This document shows positions 16,601 through 25,482 of a DNA stretch of 64,000 bases, one piece after another. Within the stretch, counting starts at the first letter, position 1. The number at the start of each line of letters is the position of its first letter. The position numbers and the translations under genes were made by a program. Source of the DNA: Chitinimonas taiwanensis DSM 18899 (GTDB taxonomy: Bacteria > Pseudomonadota > Gammaproteobacteria > Burkholderiales > Chitinimonadaceae); the NCBI RefSeq assembly GCF_900119825.1, contig NZ_FPKR01000005.1:1-64000 (forward strand), written 5' to 3'. The notes beneath the pieces were generated by a model, which was not told where the DNA came from, searched no databases, and saw only the letters and a list, made by a program, of their open reading frames with translations.

Positions 16601-16681
16601 GCGGTCGGTGCTTTGCCATTGGGCAAGTTGGGCTTGAAACTGGCCAAGCAGTTCGCCAAGGGCGGAGGTCAGCATGGACAT
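13673..16681 (-). CDS. vgrG: VgrG (TssI) spike protein with DUF2345 extension
   Basis: This 1002-residue protein starts with the gp27-like domain (F-R-L-H-T-S-L-G and the W-H-F-V-R-R-L-I-E-N-E-G-L region). The gp5 OB-fold with H-R-V-K-V-Q-F-H-W-Q-R-G follows near 540, and the needle with I-P-R-I-G-Q-E-V-L-V-G-F. A DUF2345 C-terminal part rich in Gly, Ala and Ser ends near A-P-N-G-V-K-F. It is the trimeric tip of the T6SS tube, carrying effectors in its C-terminal region. The start is the ATG at 16681 or the one two codons on; there is no strong ribosome-binding sequence to decide. A decayed copy of part of it lies at 7967-8177. Confidence 0.93.
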   Translation of the reverse strand: MSMLTSALGELLGQFQAQLAQWQSTDRLFRLHTSLGADALLVERVDGVEQMIGAPLPQTDLPLPKRAQFVSQAPVADQAALPQLQLGHTPLSPALQGKQADGQGGDASLLCGYRFEVTVLGAQSGLQLSSLLGSAVLLETQTGASRSALRPIHGHISAVEALGSNGGLARYKLVIEPWLSFLRQRRDSWVFQDMTVAEILETIFTDYQGQGSLAPAFKLALADKYPKRSLLAQYRETDWHFVRRLIENEGLVCWFEHQGDTGSASLGSHTLVITDRLGLDAACTDNPESPIRFHRADATEVGGGLGEIASAVAGALGLGGSRDSFQRWQEQRGQTPSQIRLLSYDDRTLSTQAVEAQGEGAGQGPALTLADHISHYGWAGTQDGERRAYNLLAAYQAQARHIDAEGTVRSLAPGQVFTLNQHHRHPGEARFRVLSVHHQGRNNLAADFRASLNRAFGPDANSEADDSADDFPEQYRNRAICLYARAAVGLGEAIDTPFAPLVASYHAKPTVQGVQTATVVGQSGQPIDTDRNHRVKVQFHWQRGASAHNRQAHSTGEDNAPANERAWAWVRVGATAAGPNWGSSFIPRIGQEVLVGFLDGDIDRPVVLGAAYNGSGNADAQHNQQQGNDGRITGNAPAWFAGEAGEHAHPDALSGIKTQAISHSQTGQSDKQGGGYNQLVFDDHPSSPRAELGTTQAHSWLQLGHTRHYQDNARREARSHGISLDTRGHAAIRAGQGLLLSAQLRANASGNQIDSQEAEQTLEQQRERVQAILERADKHGAQLPEEKPAGKQPVQLNLQALQDSLAGNQQGAPAWLRPELIQSAPQGLGWLTPSQISISASEHLALVGRDLQLGAQATLGLSAPAGLRVFAGGAKPDAKQPEQTRGLRLLAASGQAILQAQKDKANLNALKAVNVSSNADALIASPTTLKLSAQGAGLELKGGNITLFAPNGVKFKASKKVWDGAGSASHSADPMPASQLKICEMQSLKAASKGAALVPVDG

Positions 16682-16754
16682 GGTGGCTCGCTTCGCAAAA
16701 GTATCGGTACGGGATATTCACGCCGGCCCGCAAGACTGCAGGCCAGGTACAGGT

Positions 16755-17558
16755 TTATTGGCTCAGATTGAATTCGATACGGCGATTGCGGCGGCGGCCG
16801 TCATCGCTGTCATTCGGGGCAACCGGGCGGTCCGGGCCCATGCCGATGGGAATCAGGCTGTCGGGCGGCATGCCCTTCTGCACCAGATAGGCTTTCACCG
16901 CATCGGCACGTGCCTTGGACAAGGCCACATTGCTATTGCGTGCGCCTTGGCTATCGGTATGGCCAATCACTTCCACGCGGCGCCCCTTGAACTGCTGCAG
17001 CGCGGTACTCATCTCGTCCAGAATGCTCTGCCCGGCCGCGGTGATCTTGGCGCTGCCGCTTTCGAATTCCACGATGCGGTTGGCCAGCGCCTGGTCGAGC
17101 ACGGCCTGTTCGGCCATGGTCACGCGCAGCTGGCTCTTCACTACATAGGTCGGGTTCAGCGAGCTGGCCATCTGGCTGGTCAGCTGCTGGCGGGTAGCAT
17201 CGCTGCCCACATCGCCCTTCAGGTTGACGGTATTGCCATTCACGCTCAGCTCGCCGCGGCTCACCGACTTCAGCTCCGGGGTAATCAGCGCTTGCACATG
17301 CTGGGCCCAGTTGGCCGGCATGATCACGCCGCCCACGGTGATCTGGTCCACCACGCGCTCGGCGCCATACACCTCGCGCAAGCGGTTAAGCAGGATGGTC
17401 TTGGTGGCCTGATCGGGTACGGCCCCGGTCACGGTGATCACCTGGTTCGTCCCGCTAGCTGCGGCGGGCGCGCCAGCTGCCACCGGTTCGGCTGCCAGTA
17501 CGGCGCCGTGCAGCAGGGCCACGCCGGCCCATAGGGTCAGGGTTCGCTTCAACATCAT
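16755..17558 (-). CDS. OmpA-family envelope protein with BON-like repeats (T6SS locus)
   Basis: A signal peptide (residues 1-23) is followed by two repeats of about 70 residues. Each has a V-x-G-x-V/N-L-K-G-D-V-type turn and an L-x-P-x-Y/K-S segment, typical of BON modules. The C-terminal OmpA/MotB peptidoglycan-binding domain contains F-E-S-G-S-A-K-I, V-E-V-I-G-H-T-D and R-A-x-A-V-K-x-Y-L, ending with R-R-N-R-R-I-E-F. It starts directly after the tagF stop, so it belongs to the tssM-tagF operon. A role in anchoring the T6SS machine to peptidoglycan, as TagL does elsewhere, is likely, but this is a secreted soluble protein rather than a TssL fusion. Confidence 0.8.
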   Translation of the reverse strand: MMLKRTLTLWAGVALLHGAVLAAEPVAAGAPAAASGTNQVITVTGAVPDQATKTILLNRLREVYGAERVVDQITVGGVIMPANWAQHVQALITPELKSVSRGELSVNGNTVNLKGDVGSDATRQQLTSQMASSLNPTYVVKSQLRVTMAEQAVLDQALANRIVEFESGSAKITAAGQSILDEMSTALQQFKGRRVEVIGHTDSQGARNSNVALSKARADAVKAYLVQKGMPPDSLIPIGMGPDRPVAPNDSDDGRRRNRRIEFNLSQ

Positions 17559-18554
17559 TTACAGCCCCAGAAAGACTTCATTGAAGGTGGCGCGCAGTTG
17601 CGCCAACGACAGTTGTGGGTGTTCGGCATAGCTGGCCAGCTTGCGGCAACCTGCGTCGCCATCCAGGTAGTCCTCCACCCAGCTGGCTTCGGCCATATCG
17701 ATCAGGTAGTCGGCGGCGCTGGCCGGGTTGACCAGTGCGGCCAGCGATTCCGCCGCCGCACCCGAGAAGCCGACCAGCAGCACCGGCTTGTCCTTGATGC
17801 GGCACAGCAGGGCCGACAGTTCGAAATCGTGGCGCGGCAGGAAGCCGCTGATCAGCGACAGCCAGAAGCTGGCCAGCAGCGCATTCGCATCGGCGCGCCC
17901 CGGCAAGGGCAGCAGCAAGCCCTTATTGAGATTGGCCGCGCCCTGGGTCAGCACCGGCTGCAGCAAAAGACCCAGCGCCAGTACGCTGCGGCGCAGCGAG
18001 AAATCGGGGCGCACCGCCTGCAACTCGCGGTCGATCTGCTCGATATTCAGCGTCTGCAACCAGTCGGCGAACAGGCGCTCGTCCTGGCCTGCATCGGCCT
18101 GCAAGCCATCGGGCTGCGGCTGGATGCCGGCCAGAAAGGCTTGGTCGGATACGGCCTGGCGTGCGCGCAGACCGAGCAACTCGGCCGACTGCCAGCAGCG
18201 CGACAGGCGCAAGGGCGTCAGGGCGAAGAAATCAAGCGCCTTGGCCACTTCGAACTGGGTAGCCAGCACAAAGGGGAAGCGCCGCTCCGAGCTATCCATG
18301 CTCGGCGTCAGCACCCCGGCCACCACGGTGCGGCTGCGCGTACCGATAAAGGCAAAGCGCACCGGTGCCGTGGCGTCGTACTCGATCTTCCAGCGCGGAT
18401 CGGGCGCCAGCATGTCCAGCGCACGCGAGATCCACTGATCGAACACATTCATCAGCGTGCTGCCACCGGCGCTGCGCACGAAGTCGCCACGCGCCGGGAA
18501 TTTGCCGAAGTAGTACAGCTCGGGCTGGGCGGTCAGGATATTGGCGTTGCTCAT
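17559..18554 (-). CDS. tagF: TagF, T6SS-associated regulator
   Basis: The N-terminal half has the family's opening: Y-Y-F-G-K-F-P-A-R-G-D-F-V near residues 14-26, then F-D-x-W-I and R-F-P-F-V-L-A. Length (331 aa) is normal for a stand-alone TagF with an N-terminal DUF2094 domain. In Pseudomonas TagF is a post-translational repressor of T6SS firing (established). The ATG overlaps the tssM stop (ATGA, 18551-18554), so it is translated with TssM. No partner genes of the threonine phosphorylation pathway (PpkA/PppA/Fha) are visible in the window. Confidence 0.9.
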   Translation of the reverse strand: MSNANILTAQPELYYFGKFPARGDFVRSAGGSTLMNVFDQWISRALDMLAPDPRWKIEYDATAPVRFAFIGTRSRTVVAGVLTPSMDSSERRFPFVLATQFEVAKALDFFALTPLRLSRCWQSAELLGLRARQAVSDQAFLAGIQPQPDGLQADAGQDERLFADWLQTLNIEQIDRELQAVRPDFSLRRSVLALGLLLQPVLTQGAANLNKGLLLPLPGRADANALLASFWLSLISGFLPRHDFELSALLCRIKDKPVLLVGFSGAAAESLAALVNPASAADYLIDMAEASWVEDYLDGDAGCRKLASYAEHPQLSLAQLRATFNEVFLGL

Positions 18555-21500
18555 GCGCCCGCCCCTGCTGCGGCGGGCGCAGCGAATTCCGAACCCACGA
18601 TGGTCTGCGGCAGGGTCAGGCCTTGCAGGCCCTGGCCTTGACGCGCGCTACCGCTACCATCCACCTGCGGGCTGCTAATGATGCGGAAGTTGACCGCAAC
18701 GGCCACATTGCCGTTCGCCCAGCTCAGTTCAAACAGACCCTGATCCTTCTTCTTGCGCTGCGCGGCACCAATCATCTTCTCCAGACCGAAGTTTCCCGGC
18801 ACGTTCAGCAGCTCCACCACGCGGCCATCGAAGGTGGTGGCGGTGATCTTCACGCCCGGCGCACCGGACGGATTCGGCCACACGAAGCTGCTCCAGCTCT
18901 GCATGCCATTGCGGTAACGCAGGACCTGACCGTCGATCTCGATCGTGTACTCGGACAAGCCGGGTGCCGACATCGGCATGATCTGGAACTGGGTCTGGTT
19001 GGCTGCCGGCGCTGCCGCACCGCCACCCGCGCCCGCAGCCCCGCCCTGCGCAGCCACATAGCGCGGGAAGTCGGCCACGAAGGCGGGCGAGAATTGCACG
19101 CCCATATCGGCCCAAGTACGGGCGCTGAGCATATCGCCACGGCGCACGGCCAAGGGGCCGATCGCCTTTTCGGTGAACTTGGCAATTGCGCCATCTGGGC
19201 CAAAGATCGCGCCGATTTCCTGCGCGCTGGCTTCCACCTTGGAGCCGGCGGCAAACGGATACTTGCCGGCCAGGGTGCGGCTATACGGCTCGTAGACCTG
19301 CGCAGTCCAGGTGCGGTTGATTTCCGCTTCGGACGGCTTGAGCAGGACAGCGAAGGACTGCATGAGCGGACGCACCAGCATCGGACGCATGGTGGCCTTG
19401 GCGCTGTCGGTCACGCCATTGAGCATCTGCTCATCCACATACTTGAGCGCCTCGGCCAGCTCGGAACCATTGCCATCCAGGGTCTGGCGCATCAGCGCGG
19501 TGCTGCCTGGGCCGATATCGCCGGCGTTCTTGATCTGGTTAAAGCGCGAACGCAGCTTGCCAAGCAGATCGAGGTAACCGCGCATCAGCGACTGATCCTT
19601 GGCTTCGCCACGTGCACGCATCAGATGGCCTACCACGGCGAACTCGCGACCAATCGGGCCCATGGGCAGCGCCTCGACCTGGCCATTATTGCTGGAGCTG
19701 GCCATGGCGCTGTTCGGCACAGTGCCGGACGGTGCGCGACGCAGAATCACTTCCTTGAACCACTGGATAAAGCCACGCTTGGCGTGCTTGAGGCCCGAAT
19801 CGACCAGGGACGGGTTATCCCAGGAGGTTTCGTTGTACAGCGCTTCCATCAGCTTGTTCAGCGGCGACAGCGCCGGGTCACCCAGGCGGTTCATATTGCC
19901 CACGGCCTGGCTGAAGTCCTGGAACTCGGCCACGGTCACGCTTTGCACGAACTTCTGCCACTCGACCACGTAGTCGTTCTTGTACATGGCGGTCAGCGAC
20001 TTCTGGATCTGCTCTGGGCTGCCTTCCAGGGTCAGGTCTTCACGCACCTCGGTCTTCAGCACCCAGTCGCTGGCCTGGGTTTCCTTATTGGCCGCTTCCT
20101 TGATCGCCTCCTGCACATAGCCTTCCCAGGCTGCGCGGGTGAAGGCGCCGGGCACCACATAGCTGCCTGCCACGATGGCCTTGTTTTCCTCGCCCACGAT
20201 GGAGGCCACGGTCATGGCCGGGAAGCGGGCCGCGGCGCGCATCTTGATTTCGGCATACACGCGTTCACGCGCCGGCATGCCCTTGACCACGCGGCGCAAG
20301 GTTTCGCGCGACTGGTCGACCAGGGCCAGCTGGTTATCAATCAGCGGGAAGTCGGGCGCGGCGGTTTGCGACAGCGTGTAGGTGAGCAGTTTCTCGGCGC
20401 TGCGGATCAATGCTTCACGCGACATGCTGCCGCGACGGCTTTCCAGCCAGCCACGCCAGAAGCGGGTGATCTGATCATTCAGATGGCCAGGATCGAGACG
20501 ATCACGATTGGCCAGCATGATGTAGGTCTTCAGCGCGTTGTAGCCATCGTCCACATTGCTGGGCGACGCATCCTTATAAGGCTGATTGGCAGCCGGTGCC
20601 TTGGCGGCCACCTGCATGGGCTTGGCACTCTGCTCCTGCAGACTGCCGGCCTGCGCATTCACATCGTTGAGGAAGGATTCCAGATTGCTGGCCACCGGCT
20701 TGAGCATCAGCTGCTGCACGCCATGGAAATATTCGCGGCGCAGCTTGGCTTCAAGCTCATCGCCCTTATAAAGGCCAAAACCGAGCGAGAGCGGCTTGTC
20801 TTCGCGGTACTTGCTCAGCTGAATGATGCGGTCCTGCAGAATCTCCATCGCCTCGAGGCGCACGGCCAGATCGGTATGTCCTTCCTGCAGACGCACCACT
20901 TTTTCCAAATCGGCGCGCACATTGGCGACCAGCTTCTGGTTACCGAGGTAGGAGGTGGTCCAACCGGCCAGCAACAAGCCAAGCACGGCAACGCCGGCAA
21001 AGAAGCTCGCGTAACGGATCTGTTGCTTGCGACGGCTGGCGTACTGACGCACCAAGCCCTTGTCGGCAAAGATCACCTTGGAGAACAGGTCTTTCAGGAA
21101 GAAGCCATGGCTGGCGTTAAAGCGCTGATCGCGCTCCTCGCCACTGACCTGCAGATCGAAACGCGAGGCCATGCGCTCGGTCAGCGGGCTGACGGCGCGG
21201 CCTTCCTGCAGGGCGCTGGTGAAGTAGAAGCCGCGGAACACCGGCTTGAACTGGAAAGGGTTGTCTTCGAACAGCGTGGCCACGAAGGTACGCAAGGCCG
21301 GACGGATGGCCATGAATTCCATCGGGAAGGTCAGCAGACCCGGCGACATCGCTTGCTTGTGCTGCATGGACATGCGCACCGCGCTCAGGTCCTTCAGGCC
21401 TTCGCTCAGCACTTCGAACTGGTTGTCGAACTGGGCCACTGCATCGACCGGTGCATCGGCCTGGTAAGGCAGCGTGGCGCCCCATACCTGATGACGCTCC

Positions 21501-22327
21501 TGCTCATCGCTGGCTTCGAAGAAATCGGTGAAGCCCGCCAGCAGGTCCATCTTGGTGAACACCACATAGACAGGCGGGAACACTTCCAGCTTCTCGGTCA
21601 GCTCCTGCACGCGCTGGCGCAGGTTCTTGGCCAGCTGGATCGCGTGCTCGGGGCGGTTCTGGCTCAGCTCGGAAATACTGACGGCGATCAGGATGCCGTT
21701 GATCGGTGCCTTCGGACGGTATTTACGCAGCAGGCTGAGAAAGCCGAACCATTCGTTGCGGTCTTCCTCGTGCACCGAATAACGGCCGGCGGTGTCGAGC
21801 AGAATGCCTTCGGTGGTGAAGAACCAGTCGCAGTTACGCGTACCGCCCACACCCTGCACGGCAGCCCCACCCTGCTCAGCAAACGGGAAGCGTAGGCCTG
21901 AACTCTTGATGGCCGAGCTTTTGCCAGCGGCCGGGTTGCCGATGATCATGTACCAGGGCAGCTCGTACAGCGCTGCGCGGCCCGAGGTTTCACCGAGCTT
22001 GGACGTGCAGATGGTCTTGATCGCGTCTTGCAGGCGACCGCGCAGGCGGTCCACCTCGTTCTTGCTGGCATCGGGCGCCGCATTGGCCGCCGCCGCACCC
22101 TGCGCCGCCAGCATCACATTCAGCTGCTCGCCAGCCTGGGCCGCACGGTGCCGGCGCATGAGCCAGTACACGGCCCAGCCGGCCAAGCCCAGGATCAAGA
22201 CGATGCTAGGCAGGACCAGCGCCCAGTCAAACAGGGCGAACAACCCATATAGCAAGGCGCTGCTGAGCAGCACTGCCAGCAGCGATATCACGCGCAGATC
22301 CCGGAAAAAACTTGCAAGCCTGTTCAT
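18551..22327 (-). CDS. tssM: TssM (IcmF) inner-membrane T6SS protein
   Basis: This 1258-residue protein is of usual length. Two N-terminal helices lie at about 14-33 and 38-57, a cytoplasmic Walker A motif (GNPAAGKSS) at 130-138 and a third helix near 440-460. The large periplasmic part has the C-terminal beta-sandwich region (W-S-S-F-V-W-P, then G-A-P-G-V-K-I-T). TssM with TssL and TssJ forms the envelope-spanning core (established). TssL, TssJ, TssK and the sheath genes are absent here, so they are elsewhere in the genome. It is followed without a gap by tagF. Confidence 0.95.
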   Translation of the reverse strand: MNRLASFFRDLRVISLLAVLLSSALLYGLFALFDWALVLPSIVLILGLAGWAVYWLMRRHRAAQAGEQLNVMLAAQGAAAANAAPDASKNEVDRLRGRLQDAIKTICTSKLGETSGRAALYELPWYMIIGNPAAGKSSAIKSSGLRFPFAEQGGAAVQGVGGTRNCDWFFTTEGILLDTAGRYSVHEEDRNEWFGFLSLLRKYRPKAPINGILIAVSISELSQNRPEHAIQLAKNLRQRVQELTEKLEVFPPVYVVFTKMDLLAGFTDFFEASDEQERHQVWGATLPYQADAPVDAVAQFDNQFEVLSEGLKDLSAVRMSMQHKQAMSPGLLTFPMEFMAIRPALRTFVATLFEDNPFQFKPVFRGFYFTSALQEGRAVSPLTERMASRFDLQVSGEERDQRFNASHGFFLKDLFSKVIFADKGLVRQYASRRKQQIRYASFFAGVAVLGLLLAGWTTSYLGNQKLVANVRADLEKVVRLQEGHTDLAVRLEAMEILQDRIIQLSKYREDKPLSLGFGLYKGDELEAKLRREYFHGVQQLMLKPVASNLESFLNDVNAQAGSLQEQSAKPMQVAAKAPAANQPYKDASPSNVDDGYNALKTYIMLANRDRLDPGHLNDQITRFWRGWLESRRGSMSREALIRSAEKLLTYTLSQTAAPDFPLIDNQLALVDQSRETLRRVVKGMPARERVYAEIKMRAAARFPAMTVASIVGEENKAIVAGSYVVPGAFTRAAWEGYVQEAIKEAANKETQASDWVLKTEVREDLTLEGSPEQIQKSLTAMYKNDYVVEWQKFVQSVTVAEFQDFSQAVGNMNRLGDPALSPLNKLMEALYNETSWDNPSLVDSGLKHAKRGFIQWFKEVILRRAPSGTVPNSAMASSSNNGQVEALPMGPIGREFAVVGHLMRARGEAKDQSLMRGYLDLLGKLRSRFNQIKNAGDIGPGSTALMRQTLDGNGSELAEALKYVDEQMLNGVTDSAKATMRPMLVRPLMQSFAVLLKPSEAEINRTWTAQVYEPYSRTLAGKYPFAAGSKVEASAQEIGAIFGPDGAIAKFTEKAIGPLAVRRGDMLSARTWADMGVQFSPAFVADFPRYVAAQGGAAGAGGGAAAPAANQTQFQIMPMSAPGLSEYTIEIDGQVLRYRNGMQSWSSFVWPNPSGAPGVKITATTFDGRVVELLNVPGNFGLEKMIGAAQRKKKDQGLFELSWANGNVAVAVNFRIISSPQVDGSGSARQGQGLQGLTLPQTIVGSEFAAPAAAGAGA

Positions 22328-22387
22328 TCAAAAACCATCCGAGTAGGAATTAAGCCAAAAGACATCACAACACATTCAAGCACTGCA

Positions 22388-23857
22388 TCAGGCACTGGCC
22401 GCGGCGGCATCCGCCTGGGCCGGCTCCGGCACCACATCCAGCAGGCACAGACCCCGTTCCTGCAAACCGTCGTTGAGCACCAGCAGCGCCGCCTTGCCCT
22501 GCTCGGCCACTGTCTGGCTAGCCAGGGCAAACGAAGCCAGCCGACCAGCCAGGCCGGCATCGCCCATTGCACCGCGCAGATGCAGCGCCTCGTCGACCTG
22601 GATCGAAGCCTGGGCCACCGTTAGCAGCGGCGCGAACTCCACCGCCTCCGGCCCGAGGCTCAGGCCACTGCACACCCAGGCCAGCTCGCCCGGCAGGCTC
22701 TGCCGCCCCGTCAAGCGTTCGAGCAGCGCAGGCAGTGCCTTCGCGGCATGCGGGCGGGTACGGGCAAGCGGATCGCTCTCGGCCAGATCGCTCAGGCCCA
22801 ACTGCGCCAGCGCCTTGGCATCAGGCAAGGCAAATGCCGTATTGGCCAGCAGCAAGGCCGCAGCCGCCTCGCCGGGGAAGTGCATGCCCGCCTCATTTTG
22901 GCTGCGCTCAAGCAAGACACCCTGGTCAATCACGTCCTGGCAGACGGTGGACCCCGCCGCCAGCAGCAGCACGGCAAACGGCTGTTTGAGCGGGGCGATT
23001 TCATCCACCAGCGCATTCAAATGCTTGGCCAGCCCCTTGGCCGGCATGCTGCGCAGCTCGATCTGCAGCTGCTGCTCGTTCAAACCCTGCTGAGCGAGCA
23101 GGCGGGTCAACCAGCTGCTCAACGGCGCCTCAAGCGCCGGGTCCATACCAGGCTCAAGCAGCAGCTGCACCTGCAAGCGCGCAGGCACGGAATAACTGGT
23201 CTTGACCTGCTCAGGCGCCGCGCTGATCTCACCCAACCAGGCAGGGTTGAGCTCGGCGGATTTCTGCTTGGGCACGGCCGGCGCATTGGCCTGTTGGCAA
23301 GCAGCCAGCACGGCCAGCGGCTGATCCAGACGCGTGAGCAAGGCGGCCAGCAAGGCCAGCGCGCGCGCCTGGGCATTTGGCAGCGGCTGTTCGCCATCCA
23401 CCGACCAGTCGGGTGGCAGCAGGCCCAGATCAAGATCGGCATAGCGCCGGGCGGAAAGGGGAAAGCCGTTCTGGTCGAGCAGCTCAGCATCCAGCGGCGG
23501 CACCGGCTCGGCCTTCAAGGCCTCGACAATCGCCGCCACCTCCTCGCCCAGCGGCGTCAGCGCCACGGCTGCCACGACCTGCAGTTTCTCGGCCGGCGCG
23601 GCAGCTGGGCTGCTGGGCTCCGCCGCGCCCAGCGTGGGCGCCAAAGCGGCGGCCGCGCGTTTTTCAGCACGACGTCGCCATAGCCAACGCAGGACCAGGA
23701 AAGTGATCCAGATCGTCAGCGGCAGCGCGACCAGATAAAGCAGCACGTCGTCCATGCTCGGCGCGAGATGGATTTCCTGCCAATAGATGATGACAACCGC
23801 CCAGGTGCAGGCGCACACCAGTGCAAGCAAAAGCAGAGCGCGCAGGAACTTGGCCAT
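22388..23857 (-). CDS. T6SS-locus membrane protein of unknown function, possible degenerate thiolase fold
   Basis: This 489-residue protein has two N-terminal helices (about 5-25 and 36-60), a Lys/Arg patch, a Pro/Ala linker and a ~380-residue Leu/Ala-rich cytoplasmic or periplasmic domain. Around residue 325 the stretch P-G-E-A-A-A-A-L-L-L resembles the conserved G-E-(A/G)-A motif of ketosynthase/thiolase-fold proteins. No active-site Cys-His-His arrangement is evident, so an enzymatic role is doubtful. It sits between PAAR and tssM on the same strand, separated from tssM by 60 bases, which suggests a structural or regulatory T6SS role. I do not recognise a named family. Confidence 0.5.
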   Translation of the reverse strand: MAKFLRALLLLALVCACTWAVVIIYWQEIHLAPSMDDVLLYLVALPLTIWITFLVLRWLWRRRAEKRAAAALAPTLGAAEPSSPAAAPAEKLQVVAAVALTPLGEEVAAIVEALKAEPVPPLDAELLDQNGFPLSARRYADLDLGLLPPDWSVDGEQPLPNAQARALALLAALLTRLDQPLAVLAACQQANAPAVPKQKSAELNPAWLGEISAAPEQVKTSYSVPARLQVQLLLEPGMDPALEAPLSSWLTRLLAQQGLNEQQLQIELRSMPAKGLAKHLNALVDEIAPLKQPFAVLLLAAGSTVCQDVIDQGVLLERSQNEAGMHFPGEAAAALLLANTAFALPDAKALAQLGLSDLAESDPLARTRPHAAKALPALLERLTGRQSLPGELAWVCSGLSLGPEAVEFAPLLTVAQASIQVDEALHLRGAMGDAGLAGRLASFALASQTVAEQGKAALLVLNDGLQERGLCLLDVVPEPAQADAAAASA

Positions 23858-23898
23858 GTAGGAATCAGCGAGGGTAGAGAATATTCAGCACAAGGGAC

Positions 23899-24168
23899 CT
23901 AGACGTGGTCGAGCACTTGCGATTGGCTGGCAATCAGGCTGGCGCCACAGGAAGTGGTATCGCCATGGCGCGCCAAAGGCTTGCCATCAATCAGACAGGT
24001 CGGATCACCGCTGACAATCGGACAGGTACCGTGCCCAGGAATAGGACAGGAAACCTTGTCACCAATACGGGCAACCGGTTTGCCATTAATGGTGGTGGTA
24101 GGCGAACCCTCCAGCACCTTGCCACCATGGCTGGTCGAATCACCCAGCAATATATAGGGCTTACCCAT
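23899..24168 (-). CDS. PAAR-domain spike tip protein
   Basis: This 89-residue protein consists of a single PAAR domain: repeated G-D-x-(T/S)-S-H-G-G, I-N-G-K-P-V-A-R-x-G-D, C-P-I-P-G-H-G-T-C and I-D-G-K-P-L-A-R-H-G-D. The Cys and His residues for the zinc site are present. PAAR proteins cap the VgrG trimer and sharpen the T6SS spike (established). There is no C-terminal toxin extension. AGGAGG lies six bases before the ATG. It probably pairs with the VgrG at 13673. Confidence 0.92.
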   Translation of the reverse strand: MGKPYILLGDSTSHGGKVLEGSPTTTINGKPVARIGDKVSCPIPGHGTCPIVSGDPTCLIDGKPLARHGDTTSCGASLIASQSQVLDHV

Positions 24169-24436
24169 GATTTCCTCCTGCTCAAAGATATATGTCTTTA
24201 TTAGACATTTTTAATTTACTTCCATCGGATCAATCCAGACATTCGCTATACAGCAAACGACTAATCTACCAAGGCGAGCATGCTATCCCAAATTCATAAA
24301 CGATCAATCTGTATCGGAAAATCCTTATGTAATTGTCATCGCTCAGCACAGCAAAATCCGCGTCAATGCTCCACTTCAGCAGGGGTGACCCGTTGCCGTG
24401 AATATTCCCCAGCCCCCGGCCAGACCGCCCGCAGCG

Positions 24437-25333
24437 CTACTCGCTGGACGTGCCCGCCGCCGTCGCTGCGGACGGCTGACTCCCCAGCACGCCACGACGA
24501 CGCAGCTCGATATGCCCGAAATCCATCATCTTCCAGCGCCCACCCCAGACCAGGCCCATGGACTCTGCCACTTCGCCATACAGCTGATAGCCGCGCATCG
24601 CCCAAGGGTCACGCTCGGAAATCACCACCTTGCCATTGCGCAGGAAGGCACAATCGGCAGCCAACCCATACTGGTGATAGCTCTGAAACGCGCGCGCATT
24701 GGAAACATGGCTGCCCATGCCGGCCAGGGTGTTCTGACGACTGGGGCTGCGATAGCCCTCCAGCAACGCCATCTTGTAGCCGTGGCGCTCTTCCATCAGA
24801 CGGAACACGATCAGCAGGCGCTGGCGGAAATCCTCATCCAGTTGCATCCAGTCGCGACTGGCCGACATCAGCATCGGGCGGATCAGTTCCACCTCCTGGG
24901 TCAGGAAGGCCTCGGGTGGAAGCGGCGGCGGCGGCACCAATTGCTCGCCCTGCAGCAGCTGGGCGATCACCGCATTCTGTTCGGCCGGCAGATCATCGAA
25001 GCCGCCACCCGCATCAATCTCGCCACGCAGGGCGAACACCAGCAGTAGGGGTGTCATCAGCACACATAGGGTGGCCAGCAGAAGCCAACGATTGCGCCCC
25101 ATGGCCTCGCGCTGCATTGCCCACCAGCCACGCCCGCCCTGCCCCACCGCGGTCTGCAGCAGGCCAATACGGCGCAGGAAGCCCGCGCCACCTTGCTGCA
25201 TTCCGCGCAGCAACTGCTGTACGCCGGCGCCAAAACGACCCCGCAACTCGGGCGACAGCACCAGCAGGCCGGCGGCCAGAACGGAAAGCAGAATCAGGAT
25301 TACCAAGCAGATGATGAGATAATTTTCATACAT
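24437..25333 (-). CDS. tagX: TagX-like M15 peptidoglycan peptidase (T6SS-associated)
   Basis: This 298-residue protein has two membrane helices (about 5-27 and 83-102) and a periplasmic M15/VanY-type domain. The zinc motif S-x-H-x2-G-x-A-x-D is present (H220, D227) and the third ligand lies in D-F-G-H-I-E-L (H274). An E-G-Y-R-S-P-x-R-Q motif precedes them. In Acinetobacter, TagX is a membrane-anchored endopeptidase that opens the cell wall for T6SS assembly (established). It is the first gene of the minus-strand T6SS run. The gap to PAAR (24169-24436) holds no gene that I can see. Confidence 0.82.
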   Translation of the reverse strand: MYENYLIICLVILILLSVLAAGLLVLSPELRGRFGAGVQQLLRGMQQGGAGFLRRIGLLQTAVGQGGRGWWAMQREAMGRNRWLLLATLCVLMTPLLLVFALRGEIDAGGGFDDLPAEQNAVIAQLLQGEQLVPPPPLPPEAFLTQEVELIRPMLMSASRDWMQLDEDFRQRLLIVFRLMEERHGYKMALLEGYRSPSRQNTLAGMGSHVSNARAFQSYHQYGLAADCAFLRNGKVVISERDPWAMRGYQLYGEVAESMGLVWGGRWKMMDFGHIELRRRGVLGSQPSAATAAGTSSE

Positions 25334-25482
25334 ACTAATTTGACCATTACGGCATTAGCGCGTTACTTTTAATACGACATTCTTGCATGAAGCGGCTTAT
25401 AAGCAGCACGGCAATAAGCAAGCAAGTAATTTATGCACAATTTGGCCAGGCGCAAATTGGCAATACCAACGGATGTAAATAA

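Noticed and set aside
14252-16771. Long open frame (839 codons) on the plus strand across vgrG
   Set aside because: Antisense to a clear VgrG; it arises from high third-position GC and its product is low-complexity with no recognisable motif.
18365-21895. Long open frame (1176 codons) on the plus strand across tssM and tagF
   Set aside because: Antisense shadow of TssM; His/Gln/Arg-rich product, no domain, no ribosome-binding site.
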